From assembly GCF_900129405.1 (NCBI RefSeq), contig NZ_FQVQ01000018.1:1-53732 (forward strand): 53,732 nt of DNA, in the 5' to 3' direction. Shown one piece after another: positions 42,353 to 51,079 of the stretch. Origin of the DNA: Flavobacterium fontis. GTDB lineage: Bacteria; Bacteroidota; Bacteroidia; Flavobacteriales; Flavobacteriaceae. The position numbers were made by a program, and so were the translations under genes. Each line of letters starts with the position of its first letter. Positions within the stretch are counted from its first letter, which is position 1. The notes under the pieces are model-generated. The model worked only from the letters and a program-made list of their open reading frames with translations. It did not search any database and was not told the origin of the DNA.

Positions 42353-44092
42353 ATGAATATTCAAAAAGTCCATTTATTAAATTTATTAAATACTGGAACG
42401 AATCAATACATCATTCCTTTTTTTCAAAGACCGTATGTTTGGTTAAAAGATGACTGTGAAATATTGTATGAAGATGTAATTGAAACAGCACAAGCCAACA
42501 AAACTAATCCACTTAAGGAACATTTTATTGGAACAATTATTACCAAAAACAGTAATAACAGCAGTCAAATGACCGCTAAATACGATTTGGTAGACGGTCA
42601 ACAACGAATGACCACTTTTTCATTGTTAATTAAAGCATTGGCAAATTGTGTTGACTTAAATCAACCCAATGCCAACTTCTTGTATGACAATATAAATAAG
42701 TCATTATTTTTTAACGATGCTTACGGTAAAGTTCATTACAGGATTATGCACAATCGAATAGACACCGTCTATTTTGACAAAGTAATGAGTTCAGATAAAA
42801 ACACAGTTTTTACAGAACCGGTTGGTAAAAGTAACATCTTGGATACCTATCGCTTCTTTCTTTCGAAGTTCAATGGTTTAACTAACGATGAGTTATTGAA
42901 TTATAATAATGTAGTTTTACATAAATTTCCCGCTATCAGTATGGTACTTGACGCTCATGATGATGAACAGGAGATATTTGATACAATCAACTCATTAGGT
43001 GTTAAGTTAACTACATCTGAATTATTAAAGAACTTTGTGTTCAATGATAGTCAAACGCAAGACCTGTACAAAACGTATTGGGAAGATATTTTTGAATCTG
43101 ATGAAGAAACCATTAAGTTTTGGAATACTAAAAAAACTGCGGGGCGTTTATACCGTGAGAATATTGATGTTTTATTGTATTGTTATTTATTAATACAAAC
43201 GCAAAAGGATGTTTCGTTAGAACATCTCTTTAAAGATTATAAAGATTGGCTATCTGGTAAAACTACAGCAGATAAAAGAAACTTTCTGGAAGGTTTAAAA
43301 ATTTATGCTGAAATCTATGCTTCTTTTCCGTCGGGCACAGAATTAAACAATTTAAAATTTGATGATACGGAAAAACGTTTTTTCCACGTTATCGAAAATT
43401 TAAATATCACAACCATCTTCCCGTTGGTCTTGTTTATTTACAAAGAAGTGGCAGACGAAAAAGAACGCGCACAGTGTTTAGCACTTTTAGAAAGTTATCT
43501 AGTCAGAAGAAACATTTGCCGTTTGACAACCAAGAACTATAACAATTTGTTTATTTCAATTATTAAAAGTGTAAAAGGCAATTTAATAACTACTGTTTTT
43601 GAAGCTTTGCAAAATACATTATTGAGTTATACCGAAGACACTAATCGTTTTCCTGATGATAGTGATGTAAAAAATGCCTTTGCCAACTCAATTTTAAGTA
43701 ATCAACACGCTAAAGAAACCTTATACATCATTGCATTGTATCAAGTTAAAACGGTTTTAAATGATGTAACCGTTTTGAGTTCAAACAGTTTCTCTGTAGA
43801 ACACATGATGCCAAAAAAATGGGAACAAAATTGGGGAACATTGAATTCGCAAGAAGAAATCAATCACCGTAATTATAAACTTTTAACGTTTGGAAATTTA
43901 ACCATCATAACCAAAAACTTAAATAGTAAGTTACGCAATAGCGCCTGGAGTAACAAAAAAACGGTACTTCAACAATATTCTTCTTTACCTTTAACCACTC
44001 AATATACGGCTCTAGATGAATGGAATGAAAGTACTATAAACCAAAGAGCCGAAGATTTAGAAACCATTGCCTTACAGATATGGAAAAAATAA
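42353..44092 (+). CDS. DUF262-DUF1524 nuclease (GmrSD/SspE-like)
   Basis: This 579-residue protein has an N-terminal DUF262 domain with ParB-like NTPase features (FFQRPYVWLKDD, HFIGTIITK, YDLVDGQQRMTT), a helical middle, and a C-terminal DUF1524 HNH-type domain (SVEHMMPKKWEQNW, then FGNLTIITKNLNSKLRNSAW). This is the arrangement of type IV enzymes such as GmrSD and of SspE, which cut modified phage DNA or nick invading DNA in an NTP-dependent way. Its last 13 bases overlap the start of mod, so translation is coupled. Its place between DUF4391 and mod is not standard for a type III locus. Confidence 0.88.
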   Translation: MNIQKVHLLNLLNTGTNQYIIPFFQRPYVWLKDDCEILYEDVIETAQANKTNPLKEHFIGTIITKNSNNSSQMTAKYDLVDGQQRMTTFSLLIKALANCVDLNQPNANFLYDNINKSLFFNDAYGKVHYRIMHNRIDTVYFDKVMSSDKNTVFTEPVGKSNILDTYRFFLSKFNGLTNDELLNYNNVVLHKFPAISMVLDAHDDEQEIFDTINSLGVKLTTSELLKNFVFNDSQTQDLYKTYWEDIFESDEETIKFWNTKKTAGRLYRENIDVLLYCYLLIQTQKDVSLEHLFKDYKDWLSGKTTADKRNFLEGLKIYAEIYASFPSGTELNNLKFDDTEKRFFHVIENLNITTIFPLVLFIYKEVADEKERAQCLALLESYLVRRNICRLTTKNYNNLFISIIKSVKGNLITTVFEALQNTLLSYTEDTNRFPDDSDVKNAFANSILSNQHAKETLYIIALYQVKTVLNDVTVLSSNSFSVEHMMPKKWEQNWGTLNSQEEINHRNYKLLTFGNLTIITKNLNSKLRNSAWSNKKTVLQQYSSLPLTTQYTALDEWNESTINQRAEDLETIALQIWKK

Positions 44093-45900
44093 CATCCCTT
44101 ACCAGTGCCGACATAGTAGCCGACAACATACAACTCCTGAAACAATTGTTCCCCACGATTGTAAAGGAAAATAAAATTGAACTCAATGAACTCAAAAGTT
44201 TGTTGGGCGAAAACGTAGAAGAAAAAGACGAATACTACCGCTTTACCTGGGCGGGTAAAAACCAAGCACGCTTAGAAGCCAATAAACCCACCACTGCTAC
44301 TTTAAGACCCAACAAAGCAGACAGCAAAGATTGGGACACCACCAGTAATATTTTTATTGAAGGCGACAACTTGGAAGTGTTGAAGCTGTTGCAAAAAAGC
44401 TACGCCAACAAAATCAAAATGATTTACATTGACCCGCCATACAATACAGGTAAGGACTTTGTATACAAAGACAACTATGCCGACAACTTAGGCAATTACT
44501 TAGAACTCACTGGGCAACTAGACGAAAGCGGCAAAAAAATAAGTACCAATACCGAAAGCGATGGACGTTACCACAGCAACTGGCTGAACATGATGTACCC
44601 ACGCTTGCGGTTGGCAAGAAATCTTATGACCGATGATGGGGTTATTTTTATTTCTATTGATGATAACGAAGTGCACAATTTGAGAAAATTATGTGATGAA
44701 ATTTTTGGAGAAGACAACTTGATTGCACAAATATGTCACAAAGCAAGAGCATCCGTTTCAAATGACAAAATAATATCATCAAATCATAATCATATTTTAT
44801 TTTATGCTAAAGCTAAAAATGTAATATTCGACAACAGAAAAAATATTGGATTAAAACCAAATTTGGAAGGTTTTGATAAATCTGATGAGAATGGATTTTA
44901 CAAATTAGTTCCAGTTGATGGTCCTGGAGGTGCAAAAAAAGGAAATCCACATTATGAATTTGAAGGTATAACTGGTTATTGGAGATTTTCAAAAGAGAGA
45001 ATGACAGAAATGTTTAAGAATGGGCAAGTTGTAAAAACAACAAACAACCTACAACAAAAATATTATTTATCAGATGCTAAAAATTCAAGAAGGACAGCAA
45101 CAACTTGGTGGGATGAAAATTTATATACTTCTACCGCAACAGCAAGATTAAAAACACTTTTAGGATCAAATGCTTTTGATACTCCAAAACCTATTGAATT
45201 ATTAGAAAAAATGTTAGAATTATCTAATACTCAAAATTCATTAATCCTCGACTTCTTCGCAGGTTCCGGCACCACCGCTCACGCCGTCATGCAATTGAAT
45301 GCTGAAGATGGTGGTAACCGTAAATGTATTTCGGTACAACTCCCTGAACCCACTGATGAAAAAAGTGAAGCCTTCAAAGCGGGTTATGCTACTATTGCAG
45401 AGATTACCAAAGAACGCATTCGTAGAGCCGGTGAAAAAATAAAACAAGATTTTAAGGATAAAGAAGGCATTGAAAAGTTGGATGTAGGTTTTAAAGCCTT
45501 CAAATTAGACAGTAGCAACATCGTGGCATGGGATGGCAACCCCGATAAGTTAGCCGAACAGTTGGATGCCTTTGCCAACAACATCAAAACCGATAGAACC
45601 GAAGAAGATATTTTATTTGAAATACTTTTAAAATATGGCTTGGATTTAACTGTTGCCATTGAAGAAAAAACCATAGCCGGTCAAAAAGTGTACAGTGTTG
45701 GTTTAGGTACGTTGTTTATTTGTCTGGCCAATACCATTACTCCTGAAATTTCAGAAGGCATAGGAGCTTGGAAACAAGAACTCGCCCCTACCCGTTGCCG
45801 TGTCATCTATAAAGACACAGGGTTCAACAGCGACAAAGACAAGGTTAATGCCATGCAGATATTGAAGCGGTTTGGGGTTGAGGAGGTGAATAGTATTTAA
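44080..45900 (+). CDS. Type III restriction-modification methyltransferase (Mod), N6-adenine
   Basis: This 606-residue protein is a beta-class DNA adenine methyltransferase. Motif IV DPPYNTG at about residue 118 comes before the SAM motif FFAGSGTT at about 391, with the target-recognition region between (about 187-387). The C-terminal part (AGYATIAEITKERIRRAGEKIK) is typical of Mod. It methylates the host recognition site and gives sequence specificity to Res. The middle segment, 44640-45240, is visibly more AT-rich than both ends, which suggests an exchanged recognition domain. The PtuA-like gene starts 37 bp later instead of res. Confidence 0.95.
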   Translation: MEKITSLTSADIVADNIQLLKQLFPTIVKENKIELNELKSLLGENVEEKDEYYRFTWAGKNQARLEANKPTTATLRPNKADSKDWDTTSNIFIEGDNLEVLKLLQKSYANKIKMIYIDPPYNTGKDFVYKDNYADNLGNYLELTGQLDESGKKISTNTESDGRYHSNWLNMMYPRLRLARNLMTDDGVIFISIDDNEVHNLRKLCDEIFGEDNLIAQICHKARASVSNDKIISSNHNHILFYAKAKNVIFDNRKNIGLKPNLEGFDKSDENGFYKLVPVDGPGGAKKGNPHYEFEGITGYWRFSKERMTEMFKNGQVVKTTNNLQQKYYLSDAKNSRRTATTWWDENLYTSTATARLKTLLGSNAFDTPKPIELLEKMLELSNTQNSLILDFFAGSGTTAHAVMQLNAEDGGNRKCISVQLPEPTDEKSEAFKAGYATIAEITKERIRRAGEKIKQDFKDKEGIEKLDVGFKAFKLDSSNIVAWDGNPDKLAEQLDAFANNIKTDRTEEDILFEILLKYGLDLTVAIEEKTIAGQKVYSVGLGTLFICLANTITPEISEGIGAWKQELAPTRCRVIYKDTGFNSDKDKVNAMQILKRFGVEEVNSI

Positions 45901-45937
45901 TTTGGTTTGACTATATTTACCAATAAATTCATTTGTA

Positions 45938-47218
45938 ATGAAAATAAACGATATACGTATCATAAATTTCAAAGGAATTGAAGACAAAACCTTTGAATTC
46001 AATCCGCATTTTAATGTACTGATTGGAGACAATGGTGCTGGTAAAACCTCTATACTTGACGCAGTTTCTATAGCTATGGGTACCATTCTCATGAAATCTG
46101 GTGCCAGTTTTGGATATAGTGGTACAAGAACCAGACCGTTATACAAACATGAAATTAGGAACGTTATCACAGAATTAGGTAAGAAAGAACCACAAGAAGT
46201 GACTTTGTTAGGAAGTTTTCAGTATGACAATCAACGATTAAACTGGTGTAGAAGACAACCTAGATTTTCAAAAAATTTAAGTTATAAAGAAGCTTCAATG
46301 GTTACTAGTTTAGGAGAATATTTTTCACAAAATATTGAACAACCAATTAATCTTCCTTTATTGGTCCACCATACTACCGCAAGATTATGGGGGAATATTT
46401 TTGACAAAAAAACTAAATATGAAAGACTTAGTTCCCGATTTGAAGGATATTATGCTTGCCTTGATTCACGGTCTATCAAAGATAAATTCATTGGCTGGTT
46501 TAAAACTTATGAAGATAATATTCTAAAGTTTGAAAAAGATCGAAGTCTGTATAATGCATTTACAAAAGCCATTACTTCTATGGTTAAAGATTGGAGTTAC
46601 ATTCATTACAGTTGGGACCAGGAAGATATTATGGGAAAAACAACTTCAGGCAATTGGACACCATTACGAAATTTAAGTGATGGTTACAGAGGTATTGTAC
46701 ACTTAACTGCAGATTTAGCATATAGAGCTATACAATTGAACCCTCATTTAGGTGCAAGAGCGGTTGTAGATACTGAAGGAATTGTTTTGATTGATGAAAT
46801 AGATATGCACCTGCATCCAAAATGGCAGAGACATGTCATTGAAGATTTAAAAAGAACTTTCCCTAAAATACAGTTTATTGTCACTACCCATTCGCCTTTT
46901 ATTGTGCAGTCGTTGAAAAAGGAAGAGGTAATTAGTTTAGATGGTGAAAACATCGATGAGGATCCATTTACTAAAAGTATAGAAGAAATAGCAGAACAGG
47001 ACATGGATGTTGTTGATGTTAAAAGGAGTCAAAAGTTTCTTCATTTTCAGGAGGTAGCGACACAGTATTTTAATCTTATTGAAGAAGGTAAAAATTCAGA
47101 AAATGATGAACAGGTAAGAGAATTAAAAGAAAAACTTGATAACCTTGAACTAGAGTTTAATGATGATCCCGTTTATGTAGCTTTAATGCAGGCTGAACGT
47201 AAAACTGAACTTCCATAA
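45938..47218 (+). CDS. PtuA-like AAA ATPase (Septu-type)
   Basis: This is a 426-residue ABC/AAA-type ATPase. Walker A is GDNGAGKT (29-36), the signature-like motif is LSDGYRG, Walker B is IVLIDEIDMHLHP (about 281), and the H-loop reads VTTHSPFIVQSL. There is no C-terminal TOPRIM domain, so it is not an OLD nuclease. The layout and the HNH gene starting directly at its stop codon (TAAATG) match the PtuA-PtuB pair of Septu systems, where the ATPase senses and gates a nuclease. A coiled-coil-like C-terminal tail (about 380-426) is present. Confidence 0.85.
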   Translation: MKINDIRIINFKGIEDKTFEFNPHFNVLIGDNGAGKTSILDAVSIAMGTILMKSGASFGYSGTRTRPLYKHEIRNVITELGKKEPQEVTLLGSFQYDNQRLNWCRRQPRFSKNLSYKEASMVTSLGEYFSQNIEQPINLPLLVHHTTARLWGNIFDKKTKYERLSSRFEGYYACLDSRSIKDKFIGWFKTYEDNILKFEKDRSLYNAFTKAITSMVKDWSYIHYSWDQEDIMGKTTSGNWTPLRNLSDGYRGIVHLTADLAYRAIQLNPHLGARAVVDTEGIVLIDEIDMHLHPKWQRHVIEDLKRTFPKIQFIVTTHSPFIVQSLKKEEVISLDGENIDEDPFTKSIEEIAEQDMDVVDVKRSQKFLHFQEVATQYFNLIEEGKNSENDEQVRELKEKLDNLELEFNDDPVYVALMQAERKTELP

Positions 47219-47875
47219 ATGAGACCAGTAGATAAATCAAGATTTACAACAAATCAAGCTGAGTATGACCCGTATGGTGAAGCCAAACCAGAATTATTTT
47301 TAGCTCTTGGCCCTTATTGTTCATACTGTGAAAGAGAGGGTTTTAGCGCAGCACTTGATGTAGAGCATATTGAAGACAAAGATGCTCACCCAGATAAAGA
47401 AACCCTTTGGAATAATTTTCTTTTGGGGTGTAAAAACTGTAATTCCATTAAAGGAACAAAAGAAATAGATTTTAACAATATAATTTTACCTCACTTAGAT
47501 AATACTTTTACTCCTTTTGAATACTTAGAAAGTGGCTATATAAAAATTAAAGATAGTATTACTGAACCATTAAAAACTAAGGTCAACAATCTTCTAAGTT
47601 TGGTTGGTTTAGACCGAAGACCTGGTGTTGCCAGTTACAGTAAAAAAGATACCCGATGGCAAGAAAGAAAACAAGTTTGGGAAATCAGTAAAAAGTTTAA
47701 ACAAAAGTATATTGAAGATAAATGTGATATTGAAACAATAGTTTTTTTATCACAGAATTCGGGCTTTTGGTCTATTTGGATGCATTCTTTTAATGGATTT
47801 CCAGAAGTACAAAGAGCATTGATTAATTCTCATGCAGGAACTCGATTAAATTACTTTACTCATATTCCTTTATAA
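47219..47875 (+). CDS. PtuB-like HNH endonuclease
   Basis: This 218-residue protein is an HNH nuclease. It has GPYCSYCEREG with a first zinc pair, LDVEHIEDK with the catalytic His, then WNNFLLGCKNCNSIKG with the second zinc pair and Asn. This matches the PtuB / TIGR02646-like family found with PtuA. The start codon is directly after the ATPase stop codon. In Septu the nuclease is held by the ATPase and released on phage infection to cut nucleic acids. Res follows after 10 bp. Confidence 0.85.
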   Translation: MRPVDKSRFTTNQAEYDPYGEAKPELFLALGPYCSYCEREGFSAALDVEHIEDKDAHPDKETLWNNFLLGCKNCNSIKGTKEIDFNNIILPHLDNTFTPFEYLESGYIKIKDSITEPLKTKVNNLLSLVGLDRRPGVASYSKKDTRWQERKQVWEISKKFKQKYIEDKCDIETIVFLSQNSGFWSIWMHSFNGFPEVQRALINSHAGTRLNYFTHIPL

Positions 47876-47885
47876 TTAACCTAGA

Positions 47886-50402
47886 ATGAAGATAAAATTT
47901 GAAAGCGATTTAGAACATCAACAAGATGCTGTTGAAGCTATTGTAGATATATTTAAAGGTCAGGAAGTATGTACTTCTAATTTTACAGTATTCTCCCCAG
48001 ATTATTTAAATAAGCAAGCAACCACTTTTCAAAACGAATTGGGATATGCCAATAAATTAGTTATCAACGAAGCTCAAATCATTGATAATGCGCAAAAGAT
48101 TCAGTTACGAAATGGTTTACGCCCATCGTTAGCCAATGAAATAGATAGTAAAAATCTTGACTTCTCCATAGAAATGGAAACAGGAACTGGAAAGACATAT
48201 GTGTATTTAAAAACAATAATGGAGTTGCAACGACAATATGGATTTAAAAAATTTATTATTGTAGTTCCATCCATACCAATTAAAGAAGGAGTTTACAAGT
48301 CGTTGCAAATGACTATGGAACACTTTAACGAACATTATCCAGAAGCTATTTATAATGAAAGAAGTTTCTTTGTTTATGATAGCTCCGATTTATCAAGTGT
48401 AAGAGATTTTGCTACTAATGATCGTTTGCAAATTATGGTTATCAATATCCAAGCCTTTGCAAAAGATATAGACGAATCGGCATCAAAAACTAACAGAATC
48501 TTACTAGATTATAATGATAAGTTAGGTTACAAACCTATTTCATTATTACAAAACACGCGTCCATTTGTTATAGTTGATGAACCACAATCGACAATGAGCA
48601 GTGTTTTGCAAAAGAAATCCATTAAAAACCTGAATCCTTTAGCTGTATTTAGATATTCGGCCACCCATACAGAAAAAATCAATTTGATGTATAAATTGGA
48701 CGCCGTAGATGCTTACAACAAACAATTAGTAAAACAAATAGAAGTAGCTTCTATTCAGGTTGATGGTGCGGCTTCAAGTGGTGCTTATATTAAATTATTG
48801 TCTGTTCAAAATAAAAAAGGAATTACTGCTAGAGTTGAATTAGATTGTAAAACAAAAGATGGGAAATCAAAACGTGAAATCAAAGAATTAAAACAAAATA
48901 CCGATTTACTACAATTAACTAAACTACCTCAATATGCAGATTATTTTGTTAAAGACATTTATGTTGAGGATGAGTATATTGAATTTACGAACGGAACAGA
49001 AATAAGCTTGGGTCATTCTGTTGGAGCTGTAGATGATTTAATGATTAAACGAAGTCAAATCAGAAAGACAATTGAGGAACATCTAGACAAAGAAATAGTA
49101 CTTAATCCAAAAGGAATTAAAGTATTGAGTCTTTTTTTCATTGATTCAGTTAAACATTATCGTGTATATGATGAGGAGGGAAATGCAAAGAATGGTGAAT
49201 ATGCAAACATTTTTGAAGAAGAATATAAGAGACTAATCCAATCCAGAAAATACCAATCCCTGTTTAATGAAATTTCAGATTTAGAAGAGGAAGCATCATT
49301 AGTTCACAATGGATATTTTTCAATTGATAAACAGTCAAAAGCAAGTAATAAGAAAGAAAAATTCGAATTCTTTAAAGATACAACAGGTTCTGTAAAAGCT
49401 GATGAGGATACTTACAACTTAATCATGAAAGATAAGGAGACATTATTGTCTATTTATGATGGTGTAGATTATAAGAAAAAGATTCGATTCATTTTTTCGC
49501 ATTCAGCTTTAAAAGAAGGTTGGGATAATCCAAATGTTTTTCAAATATGTACGCTTAAAGAAGCAGGAAGTTCTGAAGTTAGAAGAAGACAAGAAATTGG
49601 ACGTGGTTTGCGATTAGCTGTAAATCAGGAAGGGCAACGTGTGTATGGATTTGAAGTAAATACATTAACCGTGATGGCCTCAGAAAGCTATGAGGAGTTT
49701 GTTGATGAATTACAAAAAGAAATTGAAAAAGAGACCGGAATTAAATTTGGAGTACTTCAAGAGCATAGTTTTAGTAACATTGTTGTTAGCATGAACGGTA
49801 ATGACCCAGAATATCTTGGACACCATAAATCAGAAGAAATTTTCAATTACTTTTTATTAAAAGGGTACATTAATGCTAAAGGGAAAATCCAGGATATTCT
49901 AAAAGAAGATTTGAAAATTGGAGAAGTAGATTTAGGTCAAGAATTTGAAAAACATATCGAAGAACAGATTATCAAAGAAATTACCAGAACAGCTGGTAAA
50001 CTTGAAATAAAAAACAACGCTACTAAAGAAATAGTAAAACTAAATAAACAAGTTTTCTTAAGTCCGGAATTCAAAAACCTTTGGGATAAAATAAAATTCA
50101 AAACCACCTATTCAGTGGATTTCAATAGCGACAAATTAATTAAAGAATGTATAAAAAACATAAATAATCGTTTGGTTGTTAATGGCGGTAAACTATCTTA
50201 TGATAAAATTAAATTAAATATAACAGAAGGAGGAGTTACTTTTAATGAACCAAAAACAAATTATGATTTAGTCAAACAAGAAGTTTCAATTTTACCGGAC
50301 ATTATTAGTTACTTACAAAATGAAACCCGATTAACCAGAAAGTCAATTGTAAAAATACTACAGGGCTGTGAAAACCTAAATTTCTTTAAAATAAATCCTT
50401 AA
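47886..50402 (+). CDS. Type III restriction enzyme Res, helicase part (ends at an in-frame TAA)
   Basis: This encodes 838 residues up to a TAA at 50400-50402. Walker A is ETGTGKT at about 98-104, motif II is VDEPQS at about 229, and later EGWDNPNVFQICTLKEAG and RRRQEIGRGLRL mark the helicase end typical of type III Res. The protein ends NLNFFKINP and then stops. Beyond the stop the same frame continues KYIEGCIDIINEQMRLHIVDGI, the normal continuation of Res, through 50936. The full frame would be 1016 codons. The ORF therefore lacks its nuclease domain unless the stop is read through. Confidence 0.93.
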   Translation: MKIKFESDLEHQQDAVEAIVDIFKGQEVCTSNFTVFSPDYLNKQATTFQNELGYANKLVINEAQIIDNAQKIQLRNGLRPSLANEIDSKNLDFSIEMETGTGKTYVYLKTIMELQRQYGFKKFIIVVPSIPIKEGVYKSLQMTMEHFNEHYPEAIYNERSFFVYDSSDLSSVRDFATNDRLQIMVINIQAFAKDIDESASKTNRILLDYNDKLGYKPISLLQNTRPFVIVDEPQSTMSSVLQKKSIKNLNPLAVFRYSATHTEKINLMYKLDAVDAYNKQLVKQIEVASIQVDGAASSGAYIKLLSVQNKKGITARVELDCKTKDGKSKREIKELKQNTDLLQLTKLPQYADYFVKDIYVEDEYIEFTNGTEISLGHSVGAVDDLMIKRSQIRKTIEEHLDKEIVLNPKGIKVLSLFFIDSVKHYRVYDEEGNAKNGEYANIFEEEYKRLIQSRKYQSLFNEISDLEEEASLVHNGYFSIDKQSKASNKKEKFEFFKDTTGSVKADEDTYNLIMKDKETLLSIYDGVDYKKKIRFIFSHSALKEGWDNPNVFQICTLKEAGSSEVRRRQEIGRGLRLAVNQEGQRVYGFEVNTLTVMASESYEEFVDELQKEIEKETGIKFGVLQEHSFSNIVVSMNGNDPEYLGHHKSEEIFNYFLLKGYINAKGKIQDILKEDLKIGEVDLGQEFEKHIEEQIIKEITRTAGKLEIKNNATKEIVKLNKQVFLSPEFKNLWDKIKFKTTYSVDFNSDKLIKECIKNINNRLVVNGGKLSYDKIKLNITEGGVTFNEPKTNYDLVKQEVSILPDIISYLQNETRLTRKSIVKILQGCENLNFFKINP

Positions 50403-50441
50403 AAATACATTGAAGGCTGTATAGACATCATCAATGAACAA

Positions 50442-50936
50442 ATGCGTTTACATATCGTTGATGGAATAGTTTACAAGAAAATTGGAGAAAATGAATATTA
50501 TAGTCAGGAGTTATTTGAAAATGAAGAACTGTCAGGTTATTTAAAATCAAATATGATTGAAAGTTCGAAATCTCCATTTGAATTCACAATTTATGATAGT
50601 TTAGTAGAAAAGGATTTATCAAGAGAATTTGAAAAAAATAATAATGTAAAAGTTTACACAAAACTACCTGATTGGTTTAAAATTGAAACTCCATTAGGAA
50701 ATTATAATCCTGATTGGGCAGTTTTATTTGAAATTGAAGGTAAAGAACAATTGTATTTTGTTGTTGAAAGTAAAGGATCATTAGGTTATGATTTCTTAAG
50801 ACCGTCTGAACAAGGTAAAATAGATTGTGGCAAAAAGCATTTTGAAATATTAGCCAAAGAATCTAATACTAACATAAAAATGGAACTTGTTTCAAATGGA
50901 GATGAATTTGTGAATATTGCACTAAGTAAAATATAA
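50442..50936 (+). pseudogene. Type III Res, nuclease part, separated by an in-frame stop
   Basis: This is the C-terminal 164 residues of Res in the same frame as the helicase part (50442 minus 47886 is divisible by three). It contains the PD-(D/E)XK nuclease site: Asp91 in NPDWAV, Glu109 and Lys111 in VVESKG. Without the domain Res cannot cut DNA. The only change needed to restore it is one base in the TAA codon (CAA for Gln or GAA for Glu). It could still be made separately from the ATG at 50442 and act in trans. The region after it, to 51079, has no gene. Confidence 0.88.
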
Positions 50937-50984
50937 TACTTCAACAATTTTTTATTCATATAAAAATAAATCTTTCTTGAAAGT

Positions 50985-51040
50985 CAAACGCCAACTTAGC
51001 GCGTTCGAGCCATATCTGCTAGCTGCTATTGGTTGGTAAT
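50985..51040. other. GC-richer inverted-repeat patch after the defence operon
   Basis: CCAAC (50991-50995) and GTTGG (51032-51036) pair, as do TAGC (50997-51000) and GCTA (51025-51028). The patch is clearly less AT-rich than its surroundings. It could be a transcription terminator without a T run, or a recombination site. I cannot assign it. Confidence 0.35.
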
Positions 51041-51079
51041 TAATATTTTACAATGACTAATTTTGAATTTGTAACTCAA

